Source: Lysinibacillus mangiferihumi
GTDB taxonomy: Bacteria > Bacillota > Bacilli > Bacillales_A > Planococcaceae
NCBI RefSeq assembly: GCF_003049665.1
Contig: NZ_PYWM01000018.1
Location: forward strand, 42,872 to 106,871
Direction: 5' to 3'
Length of the DNA: 64,000 bases
Below, in pieces: positions 36,824 to 46,263 of the stretch (the first letter of the stretch is position 1; each line of letters opens with the position of its first letter). The notes below the pieces were generated by a model. That model was not told where the DNA came from. It ran no database searches and worked only from the letters and a program-made list of their open reading frames with translations. The position numbers and the translations under genes are program-made.

Positions 36824-36867
36824 AAAAAACATCTATTGCGTCTTATGTAGCACAGTAGATGTTTTTT
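36824..36867 (+). terminator. Terminator after engB
   Basis: Stem AAAAAACATCTA/TAGATGTTTTTT with a 20-nt loop and T run. Confidence 0.8.
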
Positions 36868-37018
36868 GTTTTTATGTGGAAGCATTTCGTAGCTATTATT
36901 TTTCATGAAAAGAGCTTTGACACTTTTTACTACTAGCATGAAAGTTATGGACAAATATAAGAAAATTGCTTGATGAACGCTAAAATTAGCCGATAAATGA
37001 AATAGGAGGTGGACTAGA

Positions 37019-37192
37019 ATGGATATTGCAGCTTTATCTATCGCAATGAATCAATCAAATCTTATGCAAAATGTCTCTTTAGCTGTTACAAAGCAAGCGA
37101 TGGAGATGCAACAGCAAAATACTGAACAGTTAGTTGAAATGTTAGATGCTCCACATCCAACAGCCGGACATACAATTGATATCCAAGTATGA
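37019..37192 (+). CDS. yjfB: YjfB-family putative motility protein
   Basis: 57 residues: MDIAALSIAMNQSNLMQN, then a Gln/Met-rich helix and the ending HPTAGHTIDIQV. Both ends match the YjfB family (MDIAALS at the start, PHP..G..IDI at the end). AGGAGGTGG precedes the ATG. In B. subtilis yjfB is, as I recall, a sigma-D (motility) gene. GCCGATAA at 36989-36996 resembles a sigma-D -10, though it lies so close to the ribosome site that the leader would be almost absent. Molecular function unknown. Confidence 0.85.
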   Translation: MDIAALSIAMNQSNLMQNVSLAVTKQAMEMQQQNTEQLVEMLDAPHPTAGHTIDIQV

Positions 37193-37200
37193 TGTTGGCA

Positions 37201-37230
37201 GGGTAGCTTGAAATTGGAAGCTACCTCTTC
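37201..37230 (+). terminator. Hairpin after the YjfB gene
   Basis: Stem AGGTAGCTT-type (GGTAGCTT/AAGCTACC) with a short loop. The downstream T tract is interrupted (CTCTTCCTTT). Confidence 0.45.
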
Positions 37231-37357
37231 CTTTATGTCTATGGTAGATTCAAAAAAATAGAAAAACATATGAAAATGTAACTTTTTGAATAAGAAAAAC
37301 TACCAATAATACGATATACTATTGATAAATAACAATTTTATAAGGAGGCGGGAATTG

Positions 37358-39010
37358 TTGAAGAAGATTCCATACATATTGATTGTTCTATGTTTAATGG
37401 TATTTAGTTTACCATCATTACCAACTGTTCAGGCCGCACAGTTAGTAACAGGAACCTTCGTAGATGTAACGTATTCAGAATATACGAATGCAAACGGGCA
37501 AGTAGAAAAACAGCTAAGTAAAATCACTTTAGAAAATGCGAGTGGTCGCCAAGTAACATACAATATTAGCAATAGTGCCCGCCTGTACATCAATAATACG
37601 GAAACAACGATTGAAGGTTTTAAACTAGGTATGAAAGTAGAAGCTGAAATCTCGCTGCGTAGTGTAGTGGAACTTCGTGGTACTTCCAATACTACTGAGG
37701 AAACGACAACAGTCGCACAAAATCCTAAAACGATAGCCGGCGTAATTACAAGCATTGATCCTAATGGTATGTTCATTATGGTAAAGCCGGATGTCGGTAA
37801 AGAAACTACATATTATTTGAATAAGGATACAGCGTTTCAAAAAGCTTCCTCATCAGTTGATATTAGTGGACTGTATGTAGGAGATCGTGTAAAGCTTCAT
37901 CTGAAAAATACAAGTACTTCGATTGTAACAAAAGTAGATATTAGTGAGACTGGAACATTAGTTGAAAATCTTTACAAAGGTGAAATACAATCGGTTAATA
38001 TCAATGCGAACAAATTAACGGTTAAAAATCAAAATGCCTTTGTGAACTGGCAATTTGGTACAGCGTCAACAACTGCACTATCTACAATGAGTTTTTCTAC
38101 AAATGTTCCTATTTACGTTGGAAATACGAAAATAGAAAAGGGCCAGTTGAAAAATTATATTGGCAGCGAAGCATATTACGCGACAGTGAAGCAATTTGGT
38201 AAAGAGGTTATTGAGAAGATTGTTGTATTGAAAAATAATGAACGTACGTACTATGAACCAATGATTGCAGTCGATACAGATTACCAATTATTAAAGCTGA
38301 AAAATGCGGGCACGCTGTATTTCCATGATGGATCAATTTTAATTCGAAATGGACGTTTTGTTCAACCAACAGGATTATTAGCATATGGTACTGCGTTTGT
38401 TATTACTGACGGTACTGCTCGTGATCATTATGCACAAGTGGTGGATGTAACAAGCGATAGCTTTATGTCACCAAACTTAGCATCACATGAATTATATTAT
38501 GGCCGTTTAACTCAAGCGGATGGCTATTTAATTGAAATTGATGATGCAATGAAAATCGAATCAAATGTTTTCAAGAAAACAGCTAAGACTGTACTATCTG
38601 TGAGTAATACTACAAAGGCAATGGTTGATGATGGCAATAAAACATACAGTGTAATGCCGGATATTGAACTGTATTTATCAGAAGGGGATTACGGTTACTT
38701 CTATGTGAACAACGGGCATGTACAAGCTCTTCACATGTTAGATAATGCAAAACCAGTTGCTCCATTAATGCTAGTAGGTAAACTTCAGTCAGTAAAATCG
38801 ACATATCCAGCTACTATTAATGTGAAAAGTGTGAGTCAATGGCAAAATGGTCGTTGGTATGAGGCAGGCCAAATGGTTGATATGAATATTGATCAAGCGA
38901 CGCTTATTAAAGCAGGGAAAGTTATTCAACCATCTGATTTGAAACCTTCCGATCGTTTAGTCGTACTATCTGACCGTTTTGTAAAGGCACATTTCATTCT
39001 AGTAGATTAA
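37358..39010 (+). CDS. Exported beta-repeat surface protein
   Basis: About 551 residues. The start is one of two adjacent TTG codons (37355 or 37358) behind AGGAGG, and the frame extending to 37322 includes that site. The signal peptide is MKKIPYILIVLCLMVFSLPSLPTVQA. The mature part contains four or more related beta-rich units (GTFVDVTYSEY...ITLENASG; GVITSIDPNGMFIMVKPD; GEIQSVNINANKLTVKN; GRLTQADGYLIEIDD), each resembling a small OB- or barrel-like repeat with YLNKDTAF/LYINNTE edge strands. No SLH or LPXTG anchor is visible. First gene of a three-gene surface cluster; function unknown. Confidence 0.7.
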   Translation: MKKIPYILIVLCLMVFSLPSLPTVQAAQLVTGTFVDVTYSEYTNANGQVEKQLSKITLENASGRQVTYNISNSARLYINNTETTIEGFKLGMKVEAEISLRSVVELRGTSNTTEETTTVAQNPKTIAGVITSIDPNGMFIMVKPDVGKETTYYLNKDTAFQKASSSVDISGLYVGDRVKLHLKNTSTSIVTKVDISETGTLVENLYKGEIQSVNINANKLTVKNQNAFVNWQFGTASTTALSTMSFSTNVPIYVGNTKIEKGQLKNYIGSEAYYATVKQFGKEVIEKIVVLKNNERTYYEPMIAVDTDYQLLKLKNAGTLYFHDGSILIRNGRFVQPTGLLAYGTAFVITDGTARDHYAQVVDVTSDSFMSPNLASHELYYGRLTQADGYLIEIDDAMKIESNVFKKTAKTVLSVSNTTKAMVDDGNKTYSVMPDIELYLSEGDYGYFYVNNGHVQALHMLDNAKPVAPLMLVGKLQSVKSTYPATINVKSVSQWQNGRWYEAGQMVDMNIDQATLIKAGKVIQPSDLKPSDRLVVLSDRFVKAHFILVD

Positions 39011-39013
39011 TAA

Positions 39014-39050
39014 GATGGAAGCTATCTCTCTATGTAGGGATAGCTTCATC
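39014..39050 (+). other. Intercistronic hairpin without T run
   Basis: Stem GATGGAAGCTATC/GATAGCTTCATC, about 12 bp with one bulge, between the first and second surface genes. With no T tract it may be an RNA-stability or processing element rather than a terminator. Confidence 0.5.
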
Positions 39051-39087
39051 TGTGCATATGCATGGGAAGAAAGAGAGGGAAAAACAG

Positions 39088-40536
39088 ATGCGAAAACATG
39101 TATTGAAAGTGCTGTTAGCCTTAATGATGGTGTTCGTTATGGGGACAAGTATACTTGCAGATGCTTCTGCCACATCGGTGGAAACAACTGGTGCGGTAAA
39201 AAATGAATATACATACGAAGAAGCCGTGTTCATTACTGGAACACCTATTATTTTTAAAGGTACGAGTAAAGATATTAAAATTACTCAAAAAGAATCAAAA
39301 GGGAAATTAACAGAAACGTATAGTTTAAAATTAACAGCAAGTAATGGCGCGACATTAACAAGAAATATAGCTTATGAATCAGATGTTGTTAACTATGCTA
39401 CGATTGGGCAAAAGACATCGAATGGAGTTGTGAAAAAGTACGCTGAGAAAATTGTAGTCGGCAAAATAACGTATACATTAGCAGACTACCAGTTTTCGCA
39501 AGGAACTGTAACAGATAACCGCGCAGCATCTGATTATTATTCAGGAAATGTTATTTCAAGAAAAACATATACATTTCAGACGGGCTCTGGTAAGAACGCA
39601 AAAACAAATACAGTAATAATAGAAACGGATAGTCGTCATGCAGGGTACGAAAATTTCTGGGGAGCAACTGAAACTCAAATTACTGAATCTGTTTATTCGT
39701 ACAGTGATGGTACAACGAGCCATGTAAAAAATCGCCTATCAACGAGCAAATCACGCGTGCTCAATTATGAGGAAAATCCAGGCAGTTTAGCAAGCTTTGA
39801 TGGAGGCTATGCGGTCGTTAGTGAAAAGGACGTAATTTCAGAATATACGTATGATTTAGCTTCTGGACAAAAAGGCAAAGTGGATTTGAATACAGAATTT
39901 ACGCCGACAATCGAACGTCTTATTATTCCGAAATTCCGTGATTTATCGAATCATTATGCAAAAGCTGCTATTGAAAAACTATACTCATTAGGTATCTATT
40001 CCGATACAAGTAATTTCTTTTCACCAAATACGCCGATGAAACGAATTGACTTTACTATCGCAATTGGTAAAGCAGTCGATCTTCGTGTTATGGAAGAAAA
40101 GAATACGAAAAAAACATCAACAAGTGTCTTCAAAGATGTTAAACGTACGATGAAAGATTATGCCTATATTGAATCGGCAGTTAACAAAGGCATCATTAAA
40201 GGTGTGACACCAGATTATTTCAAACCAGATAATCCGATTACACGTGCGCAAGCTGCCGCAATTTTTGTCCGTGCATTAGGGCTTGAAAACAAAGCGCCAG
40301 ATCCTGGTTATGTTACAAAATTTAAAGACGATGCACAAATTCCTAACTATTCAAGAGATGGTATTTATATCGTCCATGAGCTTGGTCTTATGACAGGCGA
40401 CCCTGTAACGGGCCGATTTAATCCAAACCAACCATTAACTCGTGCCCAAGCATCTGCTGTGCTTGAGCGATTCTTAAACTATTTAGAGAATGATTTAAAA
40501 CAAAACTACCGAGATGATATATTATTCTTTAACTAA
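39088..40536 (+). CDS. SLH-domain cell-surface protein
   Basis: About 482 residues from the ATG at 39088 (GAGAGGGA upstream), with signal peptide MRKHVLKVLLALMMVFVMGTSILADASA. An unrecognised beta-rich N-terminal domain (30-280) is followed by three SLH units beginning near residues 283, 346 and 410 (FRDLSNHYAKAAIEKLYSLGI; FKDVKRTMKDYAYIESAVNKGIIKG...ITRAQAAAIFVRALGL; FKDDAQIPNYSRDGIYIVHELGLMTG...LTRAQASAVLERFL). SLH triplets bind pyruvylated cell-wall polymer, so it is displayed on the envelope. Followed 17 nt later by the VWA/SLH gene. Confidence 0.88.
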   Translation: MRKHVLKVLLALMMVFVMGTSILADASATSVETTGAVKNEYTYEEAVFITGTPIIFKGTSKDIKITQKESKGKLTETYSLKLTASNGATLTRNIAYESDVVNYATIGQKTSNGVVKKYAEKIVVGKITYTLADYQFSQGTVTDNRAASDYYSGNVISRKTYTFQTGSGKNAKTNTVIIETDSRHAGYENFWGATETQITESVYSYSDGTTSHVKNRLSTSKSRVLNYEENPGSLASFDGGYAVVSEKDVISEYTYDLASGQKGKVDLNTEFTPTIERLIIPKFRDLSNHYAKAAIEKLYSLGIYSDTSNFFSPNTPMKRIDFTIAIGKAVDLRVMEEKNTKKTSTSVFKDVKRTMKDYAYIESAVNKGIIKGVTPDYFKPDNPITRAQAAAIFVRALGLENKAPDPGYVTKFKDDAQIPNYSRDGIYIVHELGLMTGDPVTGRFNPNQPLTRAQASAVLERFLNYLENDLKQNYRDDILFFN

Positions 40537-40553
40537 TGAAAGGACTGAAATGA

Positions 40554-43484
40554 ATGCAATATGCGAAAAAGGCATTGCTATTATTGGCTTGCTTTGTACT
40601 AGCCTTTATGACTGTAACACCAACTGTCTCACTAGCTGCTACAACGATTCAAGATGTGCCAACAACGGATAGTAAATACAAAGCTATTTCTTGGGCAGTT
40701 GATAATGATTTATTAGCATTAAATGGTGCGAATAACTTTTTGCCAAACGAGCAAGTAACAGAGCGAGAGCTTGTCACAATGTTTGCAAAGCTTGATAAAA
40801 ACTATGCGTTATCATATAACGAAAGTGTTGCCTATAATTTTTATAGTGATTTATACTTGCCATTCGAGGGAACTCATGTAATGGCAAATCGTTCAAAAGC
40901 CATTACACGCGGTCACTTTGCACGTATATATGCTGCATTTAAAGGTTTAGATTTAGATGAACCGCAGGCAGTACAATATTTATATACAAATGATATTTCA
41001 ACTGGCAATACAGGCAAAAAAACATTTGCTGATTTTAATCCCTCTACGAAACTATCTCGTGGTGATGCAGCCGAGTTTTTATATCGTAGTGTACAAAACG
41101 GTTCCTTTGCTGTCCTAGGTTTGAAAAAATCTGCGGCAGGTCGTGATAATGATCAAGTAACTTTACCAGCAGGCTTTATGGGTTCGAATAGCGGAGAGTT
41201 TGAAGAACCGAAGGATAACGATAGTGATTTTACAGGCCCAGACTATGTCAATAATGCTCTGCAAAGTATTGAAGTTGAAAAACCAGATTTAATTGCAAAC
41301 GGTGAGGATATGACGCCGGTTACAGTATCTTTAAAGGCATGTAACGGTGACCCGATTGCTGATGATAAGTCCTATACGTTCCGTGTGACGTCTTCAGAAG
41401 GAGCAGATATTGTCAATTCAGCTGGTGAAGCTGTTCGCAACGTTCAATCGGACGGTTCAACTGTAACAGCGTTTGTGAAAGCGAAAAAGCTTACAAAATC
41501 AGTACGTGATACGATTAGTTTTGAACTTATTAACAACACAGACCCTAGCATGAAGTGTCTGGTTGGAGAAAAATTAAATGCACACGTGCGTTACGCACCA
41601 CAGCCAGAATTGCGCATTGATTTTAAAGTGTATGACCCAACGAATACAGATGACAATGGTACTGTAACACCACCTTATGTACAATATGAAAAGCCACCGG
41701 AGTTTTTCACTGAAAATGTAATTGATGTTTACGGTCCAGTGCCATTAAAGCCTGATGCAGATGAAAAACGTTTTAGTATTGGACAACAAACAAATGTTAC
41801 CAATTCTCTAGGCGTTGTACAAAATATGTATTTACAATATGGTGGCGCTGATCCGAAGTATCCTGCTCTTGGATATGAGAATGCGATTTTACAATTTGAA
41901 AACTATAATATCTCTGTATATTTATTTGAAAAAATATTGAACGAGCGTCTAAAAGATTCTGTGACGACACCAGCGAAGACTGAGATTATGTATATGATTT
42001 CAGAGGATGGTCGCCCAATTTATCGAATCCAAGGAATCGATGATAATATTGCTTCACAAGTGGAAAATATCAATCCAGTAGGTGCGATAATTCAGTTAAT
42101 GAGTCCAAAATATATGCCAGAAGAAAAGAATTTAACATTAGACCATTATGATAGTGTTATGAAAATATATGCTATATTAACGGGCTTAAGTAATTATGAA
42201 CGTACCGTATTATTAAAATACCAAGGCGGTAAATTACTAGGACAAGTAGAAGCTTATAAAAAACGTGTTGAGGCGTTAAAAGAAAGTGCAGATGCTGCGG
42301 CAAGACCATCTGGTAAGGACCGATATACACAAGTTATGGTAACGTTAGTTCGTCCAGGTGGAGAACCGATTACGGATTATCAAGGAACTGTAAAAATAAA
42401 ATTTGATGGTGTAGAAAAAACGGCATCCTTTGTCACAAATACTTCGGATTATTTGAATAATACAGGTGGTCCAGGGACTGCGGTCGCTTACTTTGACTCG
42501 ATCATTTATGGGAAATCTAAAATAGAAGCTACTCTTGTCAATAAAGTTGACCCGCGTTATGCAACAATATTGAAGTCTATTACGGATAAAACGATTACAA
42601 AAGAAATTTATACAAATCCTTACTTTAGTAAAAATGCTTGTAGTTTAGCAACTGAAGTCGCATATGTAGTTGATTACTCTTCTTCTATGAAACGTATCGA
42701 CCAAACGAATTATCGCGGTACAAAAATGATGGAACTAATCAATCAAATTCAGGCTAAAAATAATATTGTCATTGAAACGAATACAAGTGCAACTGTATTA
42801 GGTGAAGGCAGTACAGAAAATGTCTTAAAGAAAGACCTGTATCGTACATCGACGGATAAGGGAGCTACAGATATTTTTACGGGTATAGAATTAGCTCTTA
42901 CTAAATTCTCGAATGATACAAAAACTTCTAAATCCATTATTGTTGTATCTGATGGAAAAACAAGTAAATCAAAAATGACGAAAGTTATTAACGATGCGAA
43001 AAAGAAAGGCATTAAAATTTACACTGTAAGCATGGGTAAGAAAAACCAAATCAATGAGGCGATTCTTACACAAATGGCTACGGAAACAGGTGGCACATAT
43101 TATCATGCAATTGATAATTACCAGTTCCATCAGGTCGCTCAAAAAATAATTGATGCAATTCTATGTAAAACTGCGCCTTCAAGCTGTATCAACCCTGATG
43201 ATTTATTTGAGGAAGCGTCAGTATCCATCCGAAAAGGATATATTACGATGAATGCAAGAATTAATAGTAATTGTCCAAATGTTGAAAATGTCGTTGTTCG
43301 TTATACCTCTGTCAGCGGCGATGTTCAATTTGAACTTAAAAAGCGAAGCGATAGTGTGTTTATGTTGACGAAAAATGTCCAAACTATGGTTGACTTTAAA
43401 GTCAATGGCGACATCGAGTTTTTAGCTTATGATAAAGACGGAAAAATAATTTCGCAGAAAACTGTTAAAATTACAAATTCATAA
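40554..43484 (+). CDS. Large surface protein with N-terminal SLH-like and C-terminal von Willebrand A domains
   Basis: 976 residues with signal peptide MQYAKKALLLLACFVLAFMTVTPTVSLAA. Residues about 33-190 are three SLH-like units (IQDVPTTDSKYKAISWAVDNDLLAL; NFYSDLYLPFEG...ITRGHFARIYAAFKG; FADFNPSTKLSRGDAAEFLYR). A Big-type/Ig-like region follows (about 240-350, LIANGEDMTPVTVSLKACNG). From about residue 700 there is a VWA domain with MIDAS DYSSS (Asp707), TDIFTGIELAL and IIVVSDGK, implying metal-dependent ligand binding outside the cell. A Cys-containing C-terminal domain ends the chain. A terminator follows at 43509. Confidence 0.88.
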   Translation: MQYAKKALLLLACFVLAFMTVTPTVSLAATTIQDVPTTDSKYKAISWAVDNDLLALNGANNFLPNEQVTERELVTMFAKLDKNYALSYNESVAYNFYSDLYLPFEGTHVMANRSKAITRGHFARIYAAFKGLDLDEPQAVQYLYTNDISTGNTGKKTFADFNPSTKLSRGDAAEFLYRSVQNGSFAVLGLKKSAAGRDNDQVTLPAGFMGSNSGEFEEPKDNDSDFTGPDYVNNALQSIEVEKPDLIANGEDMTPVTVSLKACNGDPIADDKSYTFRVTSSEGADIVNSAGEAVRNVQSDGSTVTAFVKAKKLTKSVRDTISFELINNTDPSMKCLVGEKLNAHVRYAPQPELRIDFKVYDPTNTDDNGTVTPPYVQYEKPPEFFTENVIDVYGPVPLKPDADEKRFSIGQQTNVTNSLGVVQNMYLQYGGADPKYPALGYENAILQFENYNISVYLFEKILNERLKDSVTTPAKTEIMYMISEDGRPIYRIQGIDDNIASQVENINPVGAIIQLMSPKYMPEEKNLTLDHYDSVMKIYAILTGLSNYERTVLLKYQGGKLLGQVEAYKKRVEALKESADAAARPSGKDRYTQVMVTLVRPGGEPITDYQGTVKIKFDGVEKTASFVTNTSDYLNNTGGPGTAVAYFDSIIYGKSKIEATLVNKVDPRYATILKSITDKTITKEIYTNPYFSKNACSLATEVAYVVDYSSSMKRIDQTNYRGTKMMELINQIQAKNNIVIETNTSATVLGEGSTENVLKKDLYRTSTDKGATDIFTGIELALTKFSNDTKTSKSIIVVSDGKTSKSKMTKVINDAKKKGIKIYTVSMGKKNQINEAILTQMATETGGTYYHAIDNYQFHQVAQKIIDAILCKTAPSSCINPDDLFEEASVSIRKGYITMNARINSNCPNVENVVVRYTSVSGDVQFELKKRSDSVFMLTKNVQTMVDFKVNGDIEFLAYDKDGKIISQKTVKITNS

Positions 43485-43508
43485 AAGCTCTCAATGAGGA
43501 GCGATTCG

Positions 43509-43558
43509 ACTGTAGACGACTGACTATATGCAAGTTTTAGTTTGTCTACAGTTTTTTC
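43509..43558 (+). terminator. Terminator of the surface-protein cluster
   Basis: Stem ACTGTAGAC/GTCTACAGT with a long loop, then TTTTTT. It has the same stem core as the terminator at 20612-20658. Confidence 0.75.
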
Positions 43559-43641
43559 TATTGTGTGAAAGAGTTCAATGCCATTTTTAGAGAAAGCTAT
43601 CTAGCAGAACATTCTATTTTTGAACTTTCCTTGACATAGCG

Positions 43642-43668
43642 AAACTGCATTACTCGTATGCAGTTTTT
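43642..43668 (+). terminator. Short hairpin with T run
   Basis: Stem AAACTGCAT/ATGCAGTTT with a 7-nt loop followed by TT. It lies between the surface cluster and hemA and may insulate the hem operon. Confidence 0.5.
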
Positions 43669-43705
43669 AAATTTGATACAATACGTATAATTTGTTAAAC
43701 TTAGT

Positions 43706-43720
43706 TTATAATAATTCTAA
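43706..43720. promoter_or_regulatory. PerR-box-like site upstream of hemA
   Basis: TTATAATAATTCTAA matches the PerR consensus TTATAATNATTATAA at 13 of 14 defined positions. In B. subtilis the hemAXCDBL operon belongs to the PerR regulon (established knowledge), so the site is plausible by context as well. Confidence 0.5.
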
Positions 43721-43786
43721 TATAAGAAATGAATTATAGTTCTTCATGACATGTTCACAATTAATAGATGAACTATTGTCGAACTG

Positions 43787-43795
43787 TGCTATAAT
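43787..43795 (+). promoter_or_regulatory. Extended -10 promoter element of hemA
   Basis: TGCTATAAT, a canonical extended -10, lies about 35 nt before the hemA ATG. The -35 (GATGAA with 17-bp spacing) is poor, as tolerated with an extended -10. Confidence 0.5.
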
Positions 43796-43830
43796 GAGAT
43801 TTGTGAATTAGAACGTGTGAGGTGTTATTC

Positions 43831-45195
43831 ATGCATACCATCGTAGTAGGCTTGAATTATAAATCAGCGCCAGTTGAAATTAGGGAAAAGCTATCTTTCG
43901 TAGAAAGCGAGCTACCGCAAGCAATGGAAGCGCTGCAAAAACAAAAAAGCATATTGGAAAATGTTATCGTTTCAACTTGTAATCGAACAGAAATATATGC
44001 AGTCGTCGATCAATTGCATACTGGACGTCACTTTGTAAAGCAATTTTTAGCAAATTGGTTCAACTTGCCTGTGGAGACTTTTTCTTCTTATTTAATAATT
44101 CGAGAAGAAGATGAGGCATTAGAACATTTATTTAAAGTAACAGCTGGAATTGATTCAATGGTGCTTGGTGAAACACAAATTTTAGGACAAGTGAAAAAAA
44201 GCTTCTTAAATGGACAAGAGATTGGGACGACAGGTACGGTCTACAATCAGTTATTTAAACAAGCAGTTACATTTGCGAAGCGAGCACATAGTGAAACAGC
44301 TATTGGGGAGAATGCAGTATCTGTTTCTTATGCAGCAGTAGAATTAGCAAAGAAAATTTTTGGATCTTTACAACGCAAGCACGTCGCTATTTTAGGGGCA
44401 GGTAAAATGGGTGAACTTGCTATCGAGAACTTGTATGGTAACGGCGTAGGAAAAGTGACGGTTATTAATCGTACTTTTGAAAAAGCTGAAAGTTTAGCAG
44501 CCAAGTTCCAAGGTGAAGCGAAGTCAATGAGGGAATTACAATGCTCACTACTTGAAGCGGATATTTTAATTACGTCCACAGGTGCGACAGATTTTGTCAT
44601 TGATTATGAGCTAATGCAACTTGTTGAACGTTTGCGTAAAGGTAAACCACTGTTTATGGTCGATATTGCGGTACCCCGTGATATTGATCCACGTGTTGGT
44701 GATCTGCCAAACGTTTTCTTATATGATATCGATGATTTACAAGGTATTGTTGAAGCTAACTTGGCAGAGCGTGAACGTGCGGCAACGGAAATTACGCAAA
44801 TGATTGATAAAGAGGTTGTTCAATTTAAAGATTGGTTTGCAACCCTTGGTGTCGTGCCAGTCATTTCAGCTTTACGTAAAAAAGCAAACCAAATTCAACA
44901 TGAAACAATGATCAGTATTGAAAATAAAATGCCAGAGTTAACGGATCGAGAACGTAAGATTTTAAGTAAGCATACAAAATCAATCATTAATCAATTGTTA
45001 AAAGAGCCAATTTTACAAGCTAAGGAAATGGCAAATTCACCAAAAGCAAATGAACAGCTACGTTTATTCCAACAAATTTTTGGCATAGAGGATGCTGTGG
45101 AAGAAGAAGTGGATATGATGAGCAAGCAAGAGCTTGAGCGTAAAGAACGTTTACGATCATCGCAAACACCTACTGAACCAAAGTATTCTTTCTAA
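43831..45195 (+). CDS. hemA: Glutamyl-tRNA reductase
   Basis: 454 residues from the ATG at 43831 (GTGAGGTG upstream; a 9-nt longer frame from 43822 is unlikely). Signature parts: N-terminal [20 protein letters not shown], the catalytic cysteine in [28 protein letters not shown] and the NADPH site [10 protein letters not shown]. It reduces Glu-tRNA(Glu) to glutamate-1-semialdehyde, the first committed step of tetrapyrrole synthesis. A strong terminator hairpin separates it from hemX. The C-terminal tail is charged. Confidence 0.97.
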   Translation: MHTIVVGLNYKSAPVEIREKLSFVESELPQAMEALQKQKSILENVIVSTCNRTEIYAVVDQLHTGRHFVKQFLANWFNLPVETFSSYLIIREEDEALEHLFKVTAGIDSMVLGETQILGQVKKSFLNGQEIGTTGTVYNQLFKQAVTFAKRAHSETAIGENAVSVSYAAVELAKKIFGSLQRKHVAILGAGKMGELAIENLYGNGVGKVTVINRTFEKAESLAAKFQGEAKSMRELQCSLLEADILITSTGATDFVIDYELMQLVERLRKGKPLFMVDIAVPRDIDPRVGDLPNVFLYDIDDLQGIVEANLAERERAATEITQMIDKEVVQFKDWFATLGVVPVISALRKKANQIQHETMISIENKMPELTDRERKILSKHTKSIINQLLKEPILQAKEMANSPKANEQLRLFQQIFGIEDAVEEEVDMMSKQELERKERLRSSQTPTEPKYSF

Positions 45196-45308
45196 GATGT
45201 CTAGACATTCGAGCTCCACAATCGCTTGAGGCTCACAATTTGAGTCATGTAGCAAATTTTTGCTTTTTGCATGGTTTTGCTGACGTGTGCGAACTTGAAA
45301 TTACATGA

Positions 45309-45357
45309 GGCGTTTTCGTATCTGTATGGTAAACTAAAGATACGAAAACGTTTTTTT
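45309..45357 (+). terminator. Strong terminator between hemA and hemX
   Basis: Perfect 13-bp stem CGTTTTCGTATCT/AGATACGAAAACG followed by eight T residues, inside what is usually one operon. It may attenuate hemXCDBL relative to hemA or end a hemA-only transcript. Confidence 0.85.
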
Positions 45358-45417
45358 TAGGCTGGGATACTGTTTATAGTAGCTTTAGCACTTTTTGAAA
45401 TAAAGAAGGGATGTCCA

Positions 45418-46245
45418 TTGGCTGATTTGACAATGACAAGGCTCTATGAAGTGATGATCGTCTTGTATGCGATCAGTCTAGTGTTTTACTTTACTGATTA
45501 CTTTTATAAACAAGTACGTGCAAGGCGGATTGCTTTTTGGCTTGTTTCATTTGTATGGGTAATTCAAAGTGCCATTATTATACTAACTTTTATCGAAACA
45601 AAGCGTTTCCCGATTTTATCTTTATATGAAGGAATTCTGTTCTATTCTTGGTTGTTAGTAACATTATCGATTATTCTCCATTGTATAGCGAGAGTCGATT
45701 TACCAGTATTTATTATCAATATATTAGGATTTTTATTTGCTAGTATTTTTACATTTATGCCAAAAAGACCAACGGGAGCAGTAGGCGATACATTAATTTC
45801 GGAAATGCTCTTTATCCATATTTCATTTGCGATATTATCGTATGCTGCTTTCACGTTAACTTTTGTTTTTGCGATATTATATTTAGTTTTATATCGCTTA
45901 TTAAAAAAGAAAAAGTGGTCACAATTATGGACTCGTTTGCCATCATTACAGCAAACGAGCAATTGGATGAACGTATCCTTTTTTGTAGGGATTCCAATGT
46001 TATTCATAAGTTTAATATTAGGCTTTGAATGGGCATTATTAAGATTAGAGAGTTTATCTATCTTTGATGCGAAGATAATAGGGTCCTTTATCATTTTAGT
46101 ATTATATTGCTGTATTTTATATGTGAATCGTAAAAGTAAGCTGACGGGCACTAATTATGCATGGGTTCATATTTATGCATATTTATTAGTTGTCGTAAAT
46201 TTCTTTTTAGGAAGTGGCTTATCTCGATTCCATTTATGGTATTAG
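45418..46245 (+). CDS. hemX: HemX, CcsA-like integral membrane protein
   Basis: 275 residues starting at TTG 45418 with GAAGGGA 6-10 nt upstream. It has eight predicted membrane helices. EMLFIHISFAILSYAAFTLTF and the C-terminal tryptophan-containing helices place it in the CcsA/CcsB cytochrome c assembly-like family. In B. subtilis HemX lowers HemA protein level and is not needed for heme synthesis itself (established for that species). Located between hemA and hemC as usual. Confidence 0.9.
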   Translation: MADLTMTRLYEVMIVLYAISLVFYFTDYFYKQVRARRIAFWLVSFVWVIQSAIIILTFIETKRFPILSLYEGILFYSWLLVTLSIILHCIARVDLPVFIINILGFLFASIFTFMPKRPTGAVGDTLISEMLFIHISFAILSYAAFTLTFVFAILYLVLYRLLKKKKWSQLWTRLPSLQQTSNWMNVSFFVGIPMLFISLILGFEWALLRLESLSIFDAKIIGSFIILVLYCCILYVNRKSKLTGTNYAWVHIYAYLLVVVNFFLGSGLSRFHLWY

Positions 46246-46263
46246 AAGAAAGGTTGGAGACTG

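Noticed and set aside
45642..46151. Minus-strand ORF of 169 residues
   Set aside because: Antisense to hemX; length is explained by AT-rich hydrophobic codons.
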